The notes: generated by a model from the letters alone, not told the origin. A stretch of 64,000 bases of DNA from Panax quinquefolius (GCA_020205615.1 CM035170.1:42347807-42411806), one strand, 5' to 3'. Shown: positions 12,451-24,152, counted from the stretch's first letter. Numbers and translations are program-made.

Positions 12451-13034
12451 CAGTGGCGAAGCCAGGAACGTATAATAGTGGGGTCAAAATTATTAGTAAG
12501 TTATAAAAATTTGGCGGGGATTCGGGGGCAGTGCCCCCGAGCCAATTTTTTTTAATACTTTATACTTTCGGGTTAGACAAATACATCCAAATATCCAATT
12601 TAATAATACTAACAAAAGGGGGAAATCACAATTAATTTCTGAAAATAAAACTGAGGTTGGAGAAATTGAAGAGAGAGTAATTTATGTTACCTGCAAGGGC
12701 ATAAAGTTGCAAGAGAGTCACAGTAGAATAGAGTCGCACTCCATTCTCTCCATGCTCATGGCTCGCCAAATCATCAAGACTCCACTTCACCACTCATGGA
12801 AAGGCTTTGATGGTTCACGGTTTGGCTTTTGCCTTTGGAGATTTGGCTTTGACCCATCTCTCTCTATTTTGTGACTTGGCCGCTTGGGTACCTCTAATTA
12901 AAAAAAAAAATTGGAGTGGGGTCAAAAATTGAGTGGAGGTCAAAAATTGAGTGGGGTAAAAAATTTTTTGTAAGTGATTTTAAAAATTGAGTCGGGTCAA
13001 TTGATCCCACAAATTTACCATAGCTTTGCCCCTG
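12451..13034. mobile_element. hAT-like non-autonomous DNA transposon (584 bp)
   Basis: It is flanked by the exact 8-bp duplication ATCATATG (12443-12450 and 13035-13042). Its ends are imperfect inverted repeats, CAGTGGCGAAGCCAGG and CAGGGGCAAAGCTATGG on the opposite strand, the form typical of plant hAT elements. Subterminal GGGGTCAAAA-type motifs recur near both ends. It holds no transposase. Removing it and one duplication rejoins the gag-pol frame between RNase H and the integrase zinc domain, so it entered a previously continuous coding sequence. Confidence 0.93.
12522..12540. repeat. Perfect GC hairpin inside the hAT element
   Basis: Nine-base arms TCGGGGGCA and TGCCCCCGA are separated by one base. 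It is a strong GC-rich palindrome in an AT-rich setting. Confidence 0.8.
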
Positions 13035-14639
13035 ATCATATGCGAGTACGAGTGCGATATTGTCAATGCAAAGGCCCATTATGTATGACTTGCAAAGGAT
13101 GGAGGTAGAATTAAAGACTCCAGGGACCCACATAATGATGGCAAATATACAAGTAGAACCGATTTAAATCGATAAAGTTAAAGCTGCTCAAGCTACGGAC
13201 CTGGAGCTGATATGCATGAAGAAGAAAGTGCAAGAATGAGCTATTCCAGAAGCGAGAATCGATGAAGAAGGAATACTTAGATTCAACTCCAGACTTTGTG
13301 TTCCTAACGATTCTGACTTGAAGCATAGAATCATGATGGAGGCACACAACACACCGTTTGCAATCCATCCTGGGAGTACCAAAATGTATCATGATATTCG
13401 ACATACATTTTGGTAGAACAATATGAAGAGAGAGATCGCGGAGTTTATCTCGAGGTGTTTAACATGTCAACGTGTAAAGGCGGAGCATCAAGTGCCAAAG
13501 GGTCCATTACAACCATTTGAGATTCCGAAATGGAAGTGGGAACACATTACTATGGATTTCGTTACAGGTCTTCCCAAAGTTTCTCAAGGCATAGATTCTA
13601 TTTGGGTTATTGTTGATAGATTAACTAAGTCTGCTCATTTCTTGCCTATACGGGAGACTTATTCCCTTGAACGTCTTGCTAGTATGTACGTGAACGAGAT
13701 TGTGAGATTGCATGGCATGCCAGTATCCATAGTTCCGGATCGTGACCCAAGATTCACTTCACGATTTTGGGTTAGCTTACGAAAAGCTATGGGCACGCAT
13801 TTACGATTCACTTCGATACCATCCTCAAATGGATGAATAATCGAGAGAGGAATATTCAAACCCTTGAAGATCTATTAAGACTTTGTGTCCTAGACTTTAA
13901 AGGAAGTTGGGATACGTACTTGCCACTGGTGGAATTCTCCTACAACAACAGTTATCAAGCAAGTTTTGGCATGGCTCCATTTGAGGCATTGTATGATGCC
14001 GAAAAAGTGTCGTTCTCCAAAGATATCTTTGGGGACGAATTGGGAGAAGCAGAAGCAACGTTGGGGACCGTAATTAGTACGCATGACTACAGAAAAGATC
14101 CAAATGATTCGACAACGTATTCAAACCTCACAAGATCGACAAAAGAGTTATGCTGATCTTCATAGAAAGGACGCGGAGTTTAATATTGGAGATCATGTAT
14201 TGTTACGTGTTGCTCCATGGAAGAGAGTTACAAGATTTGGAAAGAGAGGAAAGCTCAATCCATGATTTGTTGGTCCATTTGAGATTCTTGACCGAATAGG
14301 AAATGTGGCCTATAGACTCGCATTACCTCAAAGTATGTCTCGTATTCATAATGTTTCACATATCCATACTTCGTAAATATGTGAAAGACCCGATCCATAT
14401 TATTGCGTTAGAACCAGACGAGATAGCCGAAGATTTAACGTACGAAGAAGTACCTGTTAAGATCTTGGATAGGAAAGAGCATGTCCTACGCACCAAGGTT
14501 ATACCACAAGTTAAGGTTCTATGGAGAAACCATGCTATTGAAGAAATGACCTGGGAGTTGGAATCAGAAATGAAAGCGAGGTATCCTCACCTTTTCGAAA
14601 CACCAGGTACGTATGTCAATTTCGAGGATGAAATTTCAT

Positions 14640-14652
14640 AAGGAGGAGAGGT
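14640..14652 (+). other. Polypurine tract of element 2
   Basis: The AAGGAGGAGAGGT stretch lies immediately before the TGTAAGACC start of the 3' LTR and overlaps the gag-pol stop. It is the expected primer for plus-strand DNA synthesis. Confidence 0.85.
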
Positions 14653-15857
14653 TGTAAGACCCCAACTTATTATAAATAAAATCGAATTTCCTCTAATTAT
14701 TATTCTGAATAATAAGGTATTAATTTGATATAATTCTCTGGTTATGGGTGAAATGTGCAAATTTTGCAAAATATGCAAGTGGTTATAAAATAATCATTGT
14801 TGTGGGGAATATTCATTTGGTCGTGGAATATTCATGTTTGTTTGAATATTCGTATGACGTTAGTGAAGTATGATCATTTAATGGCCCCATAATAGAATAA
14901 TTGTCGGATGAAGAAAATGATAAGTTTGAGTTTTTATAAATAACTACGTAGTTGTTATCGTTAACAATTTGTTGGAATACCCGTGGTTAAAATACGATGT
15001 CTGGCGTGGATGCACAGTATTGATGAATTATTGATCCTTACGTACGTGAAGGCACTACTCAATAATTATTACAATGAGTTACTTATTCAATATTTTATTT
15101 TATTGATTCATAATTGTTTGCGTTGATATTTTATATTATTATTGTTTCAATAATTGTCACCGCACACGATATTTCCCATTATCGGATCAATAATTCATAT
15201 TATTTGAATAATATTATTAGATATCATTATTAGCAATGTCTAAAAAGTTACATCGAGGAGAGGTTTGGTCACCTAATCATTGCGCCAAGAAGGAGAAATT
15301 CTTATTGAAAGCCCCTCTTTCCTAGGAATGGCCTGGTTGTCATAAATGTGATTCTGTAATATTATTTGTGAATAATTAATTAATGATTCATATGATAAGG
15401 AAATATTTATTTTATGTGGATATAAATGTTGGATATATTTATTGTGGTTAAAAATGAAGGAGTTAATGTTGAGGTGTTTTATCAGTATTTTTGTCGGAAT
15501 GGAGGTATTAAAAATTAAGCCAGTGTTTTTGAGATATATTGTGTGAGTTATAATTTTTAATCCGACCGTTGGATCGTTGTAATTTTTGGTTATGTTATAC
15601 ATATATAAGTTGAGTATATGTCCACAAATTTTGAACCGTTAAAAATGAACGTATGATTTGTTATGAAGTTTAAGAGGTGACTGGTTCAAAAATTGTTGAA
15701 GTATCCAAATTTAGCATTTTGGTGGAAAATTCTAGAATTTAGTGGGCCCCACTTGTGGTTGGTGAAGAAATGTGCTGAATTTTATTTCAAATGTGGTGGG
15801 TGGGAATAGTAATAGGTAAAGCCATCAGGTTGCAGGTCAAGTCTGCTAACATTTTCC

Positions 15858-15866
15858 TATAAATAG
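15858..15866 (+). promoter_or_regulatory. TATA box, 3' LTR of element 2
   Basis: TATAAATAG in the same context as in the 5' LTR. It could drive read-out transcription into the flanking LTR A sequence. Confidence 0.65.
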
Positions 15867-16027
15867 AGGGCTAAGTTAGAATTGAAAATCACACCAGAAC
15901 ATAAGATCTCTCTAGATTATTGAGTGTATTTTGTGAGTATTTAGATACTTTGTGAGTTTCTATTCATCAGTGCAAGTTTCCTTTAGCCTTATACCGATAT
16001 TCTGATCAGAAGTACTGATATTTTGAG

Positions 16028-16837
16028 GTAAGGGGTGTTATATTCTTCTTAAAATGATATTTTCTTCAATATCATTATACCGAAATGTTGGTATGAACTT
16101 TTTATCAAATTTAGAACTTTTTGTGTCGGGATTACTATTCACGTATACGGCACTATTCACGAATACGACACTATTCACCGAAAAATGAAATTTTCTTCTT
16201 TTTGTCCAAGATGTCTATTATGGTTACTATCTTTGATTGTATCCATGTTTTGATCTTTATTTTTGAATTTTGCTTCAAAATTGGTTATTATGGAGTATTA
16301 TTGATCTTGGATAAACTGTTATACGAATTCCTACTATTTGTCCTTCTGTCTCACTGGATTTATTTTCTTTAAAATATTTTTCATCATCCTCAGTCCTAAA
16401 TGATGATATTACTAAATATCTTTGGCCTGTAGTGCAAAGATAAATGATTAACCGATGAATATCTTTGGCCCGTAGTGCAAATATGAACAGGTGTTGAGAT
16501 AAACATGACCAACTGGTGATACAAATGAATATCTTTGGCCTGTAGTGCAAAGTTGAATATTTGATTAAAGATGTATATTGATTGTTGTTACAGGGATAAA
16601 ATATTGATGATGGACTTTTAAATCTTAGAAGATAGTAGAACTCATTCTCTACTTGACTATTCTAATGGATTGTTGTTTCCGCTGCAGTTGTTGATCTAAA
16701 ACTTATTGTCTATTATATTTTATCAGATTTCTCCCTGTTGAAGACTAACGATAATTTGTTGTATATTATCTTAGTCATAATATTCTTTACTGGGCTAGTT
16801 GAGCTCACACTTTTCCTTTTTGTTCCATTTTTCCCAG
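16028..16837 (+). other. Candidate leader intron, 3' LTR copy
   Basis: Donor GAG|GTAAGG and acceptor TTTTTCCCAG|GAG, 810 bp. Both sites are kept despite substitutions elsewhere in the LTR. Confidence 0.42.
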
Positions 16838-17117
16838 GAGGTGAGAACATAGCAGGAACTAGTAGGGGTACGGAGTGATGGTTCTAGAAAGATGTTTTAG
16901 CAGTCCTCACTATTTCTGTAAAATAGTGTTTGAATAATTGTAATGAGGACTTATTTGAGTATGGATATTGTCAGAAGATAATATTTGTATTTAAACTCAC
17001 AGTATGTGTTGTCGTATTTTGCACGACAATTGTATTATTGAAGTTGTAGTTTGCTTTCTGTACCATGTATTTGGCGACTCAGAATGGGTGTTGTATACTT
17101 ATTTTGGGGGCGTCACA

Positions 17118-17223
17118 GAGGAAATGGGTTTGGTTATCTAATTGCGCGCCCTCTTTCCTAGGAATGATCTGGTTGTCAATATTGTGAGTATAATAATATT
17201 AATAAATGTGGCACAAATAAAAA
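17118..17223 (+). repeat. LTR A, fragment 2
   Basis: After target copy GAGGA the sequence continues as LTR A (GGTTTGGTTATCTAATTGCG, then CTCTTTCCTAGGAATGATCTGG), matching the middle of other family LTRs. It ends where LTR B starts at 17224. Confidence 0.8.
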
Positions 17224-17753
17224 TGTAAGACCCCAACTTTTATGAATAAAAATGAGTTTTTCTCTAAATATCATTTTTTTAATATTATGGTGTGGATTTG
17301 TTATAATATTATAGTTGTGGGTAATATTTATAAATTTTGCAAAGTATGAAGTTGTTATAAAATATTCGATTGGTCGTGAAATATTTGTTTTAACAGGGAA
17401 TATTCATACGACAACACCCACAAATAAATTATTGTCAAAGTTAGAAAATGACAAAAATATCTTTTTATGAAAATAACGGCAGAAGTTTTAACTGTTGAAA
17501 TACCCGGTGATAAAAGTACAGTAATACGCGTGATTGCATAGTAGCACACGTTATTAATTTTTGATGCTTACATGAGAAGTCACTCAGTTATACTCAATTA
17601 TTGTTACAGTAATTGCTGCATAGTATCACACGTTATTTGATTCAATTATTGTCAATATTTCATATTATTAAATCAATAATTGAGATGACAAATTATTCAT
17701 ATTATTTATATAATTAACAATGTCTAGAAAGTTCTGTCGAGGAAAGGAGTTTG
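17224..17753 (+). repeat. LTR B, fragment 1
   Basis: It begins TGTAAGACCCCAAC and is interrupted by LTR C, whose target copy GTTTG is 17749-17753. It continues at 23940. The LTR B flanks read TAAAAA (left) and TAAAA (right, 25937-25941), consistent with a TAAAA duplication plus one A. Confidence 0.85.
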
Positions 17754-19102
17754 TGTAAGACCCTGAATTTTATGAAATAAAAGTATTCAATTTTCTTATA
17801 ATTACTATTCAGTAAATGGTTAAATTGATAAAAGTTTAAAGTTAAGGGTGATATATGTAAATATTTTAAATAAACAAGTGGTTATAAAATACTCATTGTT
17901 GTCGGAAAATATTCGTTTGGTCGTGAAATATTCTCCTTGTCGGGGAATATTCGTACGACGGCGCAACCTTTTGTGGGCCCCATAAAGGAAAGCGATTGGA
18001 TGAAGAAAATGAAAAGTATGAGTTTTTATAAATAACGGCGTAGTTGTTACCGTTAACACTGTTGGAATACCCGGTGGTTAAAATATCTGATAATGCGGCG
18101 TCGTTGACAAGAGATGGCATCTGATGTTGCAGTATTTTTGAATTATTGATTCTTATGTAAGAAGTCACTACTAAATAATTGTTACAGTAATTACTGTTCA
18201 ATATTTTATTTTATCGATTCAATAATTGCTACGTTGATATTTTATATTATTGTTGTTTAAATAATTGTCACTACACAGTATTTTCTATTATCGGAGCAAT
18301 AATTCATATTATCTGAATAATATTATGAGATAACATTATGGGAAATGTCTAGAAAGTTCTGTCTAAGGAGATGTTTGGTCACCTAATTGCGCGCCAGTAA
18401 GGAGAAATTCTTATTGGAAAGCCCCCTCTTTCTTGAGAACGGTCTGGTTGTCATTATTGTGATTCTGTAATATTATTTGTGAATAATTAATTATTGATTT
18501 ATATGATGAGAAAAATATTCATTTTATGTGGATATAGATGGAGAAATTTTTTTAAAGTGATAATTATTGAAAATCGATATTTTATCTTTTCTGATAAAAT
18601 AATATTTTATTATATTATTATAATATAATAATGATGATATTTTTACAATGAATGTGGGATATATGAATATATAAGGAGGATGAGTATTTTTGTTGCAATA
18701 AATACTAAAAACATGTTAAACATATTGGTGGACCCCATTTCTTGACTGAAATTTGATTATAGCTTGTAAAATCGTCTGTATGTGGATTTCGGTCAATTTC
18801 TATTTGGAATTTGGAAAAACTTAAACTTTCAAAGTTGTAGAGAATTGAATTTCCTATGGAAGAACATAAGATTCGATTTTTTCTGATAAAAGGGCTATTT
18901 ATTATGAATTATTGAAGTTCCGGAATAATTGATATTTGGAGTTTTAAATATTTTTTTTAAGAAAAACATGTTTTGTGTGATTGATGATCCCCACATGTGT
19001 TGCAAAATATGCTGAATTCAGAAGTCTAAGTGGGCGTAGGAAATTTTTATTATATATTAATATTTTATTAAATTTTCTGCTTTGGTGTTCTAAGCATTTT
19101 CC

Positions 19103-19111
19103 TATAAATAG
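19103..19111 (+). promoter_or_regulatory. TATA box of LTR C
   Basis: TATAAATAG followed by GGTGCTTAGG and a TTTTCTCTCTCT stretch, 175 bp before the conserved intron-donor site. Confidence 0.6.
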
Positions 19112-19394
19112 GGTGCTTAGGTTAGAATTGAAAATCACACCAGAAACTGAAGTTTTCTCTCTCTATATTATCGAGCGTATTTTTGTGAGTATTTAGATAT
19201 CTTGAGTGTTGCTATACGGTGCAAGTTCTCTTCAGCGTTATATCCGATATTCCAGTTAAAAATACTGCTCTTTTGAGGTAAGGGATTTTAAGGGATTGTA
19301 AGGGTTGTTTTTTTCGTAATGATGTTATTCTTTCAATATCATTATATCGAAATATTGGTATGAATTTTATTGTGGAAGTTCTACCTTTTTGTGT

Positions 19395-19575
19395 CGGGGT
19401 TACTATTCACGTATACGACACTATTCACGTATACAACAATATTCATGTATAGGACATTTTTTTACGTATACGGTACTATGTACGAATACAGGGTACTATT
19501 CATGAGTTACTATTCATGAGTTACTATTCACGAGTTACTATTCATGAGTTACTATTCACGGGTACTATTCACGAC
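19395..19575 (+). repeat. Tandem TACTATTCACG-type array in LTR C
   Basis: About ten imperfect units (ACTATTCACGTATACGAC, then TTACTATTCATGAG) lie just inside the candidate intron. Related units occur in LTR D (about 21755-21890), element 2 (8215-8265) and LTR B (24870-24970), with different copy numbers. Confidence 0.85.
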
Positions 19576-20368
19576 AAAATTAGTTTCTTTTTCTGACCAA
19601 ATTATCGTTGATTTATGAATATTGCTCTTGAAATTAAATGTAGTTATTGATCCTATTGTTTTTATTATCATATATAACATTTTTATAACCCTGGTGATGG
19701 AATTTCTCTTTGACTTGAGTGTAAAGATGGGTAAAGTATTGGTATGATCGTGACTATGGGTTCTCTTTGGCCAGTAATGCAAAGTTGAATTGTTGACTAG
19801 TATAATCATGACCATTGAATTTACAATGGAATATTTTTAGCTTAAGTGCAAGGTGAATTGATCAACATGGTTATAATTATGGTTTATATAAATTCTGAAA
19901 TGATTATGTATTTCTTTGAGATATGAATATCTTTGGCCTGTAGTGCAAAGATGACCTATTGTTGAATATCTTTGGCCAGTAGTGCAAAGATGAACTGGTT
20001 GATGAATATCTTTGGCCCGTAGTGCAAAGATGAATTTATTAGTTTGATTATAACAGGAACTGTGATTTGGTATAACCATGATCTTTGATGTTTCAGGTAA
20101 AGACAGGTGATGAAAATTATCTTCGTCCTGAATGCGAAAAGGAATTTAGAACTACAATTATGATTATGAGTTATGTGATGCCCCCAAAATTGATCCATTC
20201 CATCCAACCTATTCTGAGTCGCCAAATACATGGTACATAAAACAACTACAACTTTATTACAACAATTGTCATGCAAAATACAACAACACATATGCTGTGA
20301 GTTTGGATACAAATATATACCAACTGTGACTCTCATCCCAACCTTGGATAGCACATCACAATGACACC

Positions 20369-20767
20369 TTACATAAAGGTATAGTCAAAAACTATTTTAG
20401 AAATTAGAATCTTTGGGAAGTGCTCAAGAAAACCTTCGTACATGGGAGGCCATGCGTCTTGGTTATGATAGATATCATATGGCCACAGAATTATCCTTAG
20501 TTGACCCAATAGACCCCAAAGAAAAACGAGAAGATTACTATCATATTTTTCCCAATGGTGAGTCTTCTCCTGACATATCATTATCTCCACTGTCTCTAAT
20601 TGGGAATTAAACTCCAAATAAACACCAAGATTATATAGGTAGTGCTCGTAAATATACTCAGCAAGTGGATTAGCACAACCCTGTCTTATGATGACACGAG
20701 GTGGTATGTCATTAGACATCTTGTATGATAGTGGAAAAACACCCTTCCAACGTTGGGTTCGCCTCAC
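20369..20767 (-). other. Open frame in the subfamily-specific block of LTR D (132 codons)
   Basis: The frame contains EYIYEHYLYNLGVYLEFN, EIMICQEKTHH and WPPMYEGFLEHFPKILIS and I do not recognise it. The same block and frame lie in LTR C, where an upstream stop shortens it. Comparing the two copies by eye over about 90 codons, differences fall on codon positions 1/2/3 about 11/6/10, without the third-position excess expected of selected protein. It may be a captured gene fragment or chance. An opposite-strand frame is also partly open. Confidence 0.3.
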
Positions 20768-21267
20768 CCTAGTTGATTCACCAAATATAACTACTAAATG
20801 ATGACCACCGTTCTATTCCCCTGTTATCCCCCGCTTGACCCATCTACACTTTTATTACCTGAAAGGAATTGTGAAGCAAAAGGGTGAGCACAACTAGCTC
20901 AATAAAGAATATCATGACTAAAGATAAATAAATTATCAATAGCCTTCAATAGTAATAAATCAGAGATTTAGAACATATGGTAGATGATAAAACTTTTCAA
21001 CCATAGTTGCAGCGGAACGAGCAATCCATTAGATGAGTCAAATAGACCATAAAATCTATTATCTTCTCCATGTTAAAAGTCCATCAACAATGTTTTATCC
21101 CTGTAACATTAATCAATAATTCCTGTTCACAATCACGTGTATAACTCATAATCGTAATTGTAGTTCTAAATTCCTTTCCTCATCCAAGACAAAGTTAATT
21201 TTCATCACCTGAAACATCAAAGATCATGGTTATACCAAATCACAGTTCATGTTCATAATCCTACTAA

Positions 21268-21500
21268 TAAATTCATCTTTGCACTATGGGCCAAAGATAT
21301 TCATCAACAGTTCATCTTTGCACTACTGGCCAAAGATATTCAACAACATGTCATCTTTGTACTACAGGCCAAAGATATTCTTCAACAAGTCATCTTTGCA
21401 CTACATGTCAAAGATATTCAACAACATGTCATCTTTGCATTACGAGCCAAAGATATTCATCAGAAATCATTCATCTTTGCACTACAGGCCAAAGATATTC
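21268..21500 (-). repeat. Six-copy tandem hairpin repeat (about 39 bp) in LTR D
   Basis: On the plus strand each unit reads CATCTTTGCACTACNGGCC followed by AAAGATATTCA. Each unit has a short stem (ATCTTTG/CAAAGAT). It is the expanded form of the repeats present in two to six copies in all family LTRs. Frames through it encode only repeated short peptides and are not genes. Confidence 0.9.
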
Positions 21501-22913
21501 AGTTATATCATCATTTAGGACTGAGGATGATGAAAAATATTTTAAAGAAAAGCGAATCCAAAGAAACAAAAGAATAAATATTAAGGATTCAGTATTTCAA
21601 ATTATTCCATGTCCAAAAATACCTCATAAATAATCATAGTGGAGTAAAATTCAAGAATGATCAAAGTATGGATACAATCAAAGCTAGTATCCGAATAGAT
21701 ATTTTGGATAAAAGAAGAAAATTTCATTTTTTCTTGAAGAGTCTCAGATTAAGTGAATAGTGTCGTATATCGTGAATAGTAACTCTCACACCAAAAGATA
21801 GAAATTTCACAAAAAAATTATCATGCTTAAGTGAATAGTACTCGTGAATAGTAACTCATGAATAGTAACTCGTGAATAGTAACTCATGAGCCAAGCGATT
21901 TCTGAGCTATAATCAAATTTCATCCAAGAAATGGGCCCACGAGACATGTTTAACATGTTTTAAACAACTTTACAACAAAAATACTCTTCCTCCTCATATA
22001 CTCATATATACCACATTCATTGTAAAACTATCACCATTATTATATTATTAAAATATAATAATAAATTATTTTATCGAAAAAAGATAAAATATCATTTTTC
22101 AACAATTGTCACTTTAAAAATTTTCTCCATCTATATCCACATAAAATGAATATTTTCCTCATCATATAAATCAATAATTAATTATTCACAAATAATATTA
22201 CTGAGAATCATAATCTTGGCAACTGTAGTTCCCGGGAAAGAGGGGCTTTCCAATATGAATTTCTCCTTCTTGGCGCCTTGAATTAGGTGACCAAACCTCT
22301 CCTTAGACAGAACTTTCTAGACATTGCCAATAATGTTTTCTAATAATATTATTCAGATAATATGAATTATTGCTTCGATAATGGAAAATACTGTGTAGTG
22401 ACAATTATTGAAACAACAGTAATATAAAATATCAACGCAACAATTATTGAATCAATAAAATAAAATACTAAATAGTAATTACTGTAACAATTATTGAGTA
22501 GTGCCTTCTTACGTAAGAATCAATAATTGGTACAATACTGGTGCTATCTTGTGCAACAACGCCAGATTACTATATTTTAACCACCGGGTATTCCAACAGT
22601 GTTAACGGTAATAACTACACCGTTATTTATAAAAACTCCCTTTTTGTCGTTTTTTTCATCCGACAGATATTCCGTTTTGGGGCCCACAAATAACTGCGCC
22701 GTTGTACGAATATTCCCGACAAAAAGAATATTCCACGACCAAACAAATATTTCCCGATAACAATGAGTATTTTATAACCACTTGCATATTTTGAAAAAAA
22801 ATTTCATATATCACCCTTAACTTTTACTTTTATCAATTTAACCATTTACTGAATAGTAATTATAAGAAAAATTGAATACTTTTATTTCATAAAATTCGGG
22901 GTCTTACAAGTTA

Positions 22914-23934
22914 TTTACATGATTGTGGACAGGAACCGTTGATTGATGTTACAGGGTTAAAACATTGTTGGTGGACTTTTAACATGGAGAAGATAATAGA
23001 CTTTATGGTCTATTTGACTCTTCTAATGGATTGTTCGTTCCGCTGCAACTATGGTGGAATTTTTTTATCATCTACCATATGTTCTAAATCTCTAATTTAT
23101 TACTGACGAAGGCTATTGATAATTTAATTATTTTTAGTCATGATATTCTTTATTGGGCTATTTGTGCTCACCCTTTTGCTTCACAATTCCTTTCAGGTAA
23201 TAAGAGTGTAGTCGGGTCGAAAGGAGTAACAGGGAATAGAATCGGTGGTCTCTAATCGTGGAGGTTCTCCCTAAACAGTATAGAAAAGTGGGTTGTATTT
23301 TATACATCATTTAGTAGTTATATTTGGTGAACCAAATAAGGTGAGGCGAACCCAACGTTTGGAAGGGTGTTTTGCCACTATCATACAAGATGTCTAATGA
23401 CATGTGACTTCGTGTTATCATAAGACAAGATTGTGCACATCTACTTGTTGAGTATATCTACAAGCACTACCTATATGATCTTGGAGTTTGGTTGAAGTAT
23501 AATTCTCAATTAGAGATGGTGGAGATAATGATATGTCAAGAGAAGACTCACCATTCGAAAGAATATGATAGTAATCTTCTCGTTTTTCTTTGGAGTTTAT
23601 TGGGTCAACCAAGGATAATTATGTGGGCATATGATATCTATCATAACCTAGACACGTGGCCTCCCATGTACGAAGGTTTTCTTGAGCACTTCCCAAAGAT
23701 TTTAATTTCTAAAACAGGTATTGACTGTACCTTTATGTAAGGTGCCATTATGACGTACTATCCAAGGTTTGGACATGAGTCACATTTGGTATATATTTGT
23801 ATCAAAACTCATAACATATGTGTTGTTATATTTTGCACGACATTGTAGTAATAAAGTTGAAGTTGTTTTCTGTACCATGTTTTTGGCGACTCAGAATAGG
23901 TTGGTTGGATTGGACCTATTTTGGGGGCGTTACA
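22914..23934 (+). repeat. Solo LTR C, fragment 2 (3' end)
   Basis: It resumes after target copy AGTTA (22909-22913), carries the intron acceptor TTCCTTTCAG (ending 23196) and the extra ORF-bearing block (about 23270-23750), and ends TTTTGGGGGCGTTACA. It is followed by target copy GTTTG (23935-23939). Confidence 0.9.
23492..23740 (+). other. Open frame in the extra block of LTR C (82 codons)
   Basis: This frame matches the LTR D frame without any indel, sharing VEIMICQEKTHH, YDSNLLVFLW, YDIYHN and WPPMYEGFLEHFPKILIS. Upstream, the same reading frame has a TGA where D is open. The block replaces the short direct-repeat region found at this place in element 2 and LTRs A and B. Function unknown; see the LTR D entry for the codon-position count. 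Confidence 0.3.
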
Positions 23935-24147
23935 GTTTGATCACCTAATTGCGCGCCAATAGGGAGAAATCCTTATCGGAAAGCTCCCTCTTTCCTGGGA
24001 ACGATCTGGTTATTAATATTTTGAGTTATAATAATGATGAATAAATGTTGTTAAAAATATTGAGGGGATTTTTTATGAAGTATTTGTTATAAATTTTGCT
24101 TATTATTTGGACCACCCTATTTACCCATTTTTCAAATTAATCGATAT

Positions 24148-24152
<5 letters not shown>

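Larger units (their letters stand above)
9392..14641 (+). pseudogene. Degenerate gag-pol of gypsy element 2
   Basis: It starts at ATG 9392 and ends at TAA 14639-14641. Recognisable parts in order: gag (WVKQITKIFDVLGC at about 9697; SQYEAKFVELSKFA at about 9950); a broken and an intact CCHC knuckle (CYNCGKEDHIAWDC, about 10450); protease 10518-10892 with LDTGSTHSFI intact; RT with FIDDIVIYS at about 11670; RNase H with [10 protein letters not shown] at about 12105; the zinc-binding CLTCQ at about 13457; integrase core with ITMDF and PDRDPRF; and a chromodomain-like tail with VLWRNH and MTWELES (about 14515-14560). There are at least eight in-frame stops plus frameshifts, and the segment before the catalytic Glu of integrase is scrambled near 13815. 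A hAT element interrupts it after RNase H. Confidence 0.93.
6731..17117 (+). mobile_element. Ty3/gypsy element 2, complete but degenerate (Tekay/Del-like)
   Basis: A complete 10.4-kb element flanked by the exact 5-bp duplication GAGGA (6726-6730 and 17118-17122). The order is 5' LTR, tRNA-Met primer site, gag, protease, RT, RNase H, integrase, chromodomain-like tail, purine tract, 3' LTR. It lies inside LTR A of the same family. The polyprotein is broken many times and integrase is split from RNase H by a hAT insertion, so it is non-autonomous. Confidence 0.95.
14653..17117 (+). repeat. 3' LTR of gypsy element 2
   Basis: It is 2.47 kb, from TGTAAGACCCC to GGCGTCACA. It contains a TATA box at 15858-15866 (TATAAATAG), a candidate leader intron and three hairpin repeats. 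It is followed directly by target copy GAGGA and then LTR A sequence. Confidence 0.94.
17754..20172 (+). repeat. Solo LTR C, fragment 1
   Basis: It begins TGTAAGACCCTG after target copy GTTTG. It contains a TATA box (19103-19111), a donor GAG|GTAAGG (19278), a tandem array (19395-19575) and hairpin repeats. LTR D interrupts it after target copy AGTTA (20168-20172). With no internal region and matching flanking duplications, C is a solo LTR. Confidence 0.9.
20173..22908 (-). repeat. Solo LTR D, inverted, inside LTR C
   Basis: It reads TGTGATGCCCCC at the left and GGGGTCTTACA at the right, so it is oriented minus. It is flanked by exact AGTTA copies (20168-20172 and 22909-22913). It is 2.74 kb, of the same subfamily as C, but about 0.7 kb shorter: the segment matching C 18770-19500, with TATA box and intron donor, is missing. 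It is a solo LTR. Confidence 0.92.

Noticed and set aside
21268..21500. CRISPR-like regular repeats in LTR D
   Set aside because: The units are adjacent and similar along their whole length, without unique spacers, and the setting is a plant LTR.
21249..21633. Two overlapping open frames of 89 and 115 codons in LTR D
   Set aside because: They translate a tandem hairpin repeat in two phases and have no independent support.
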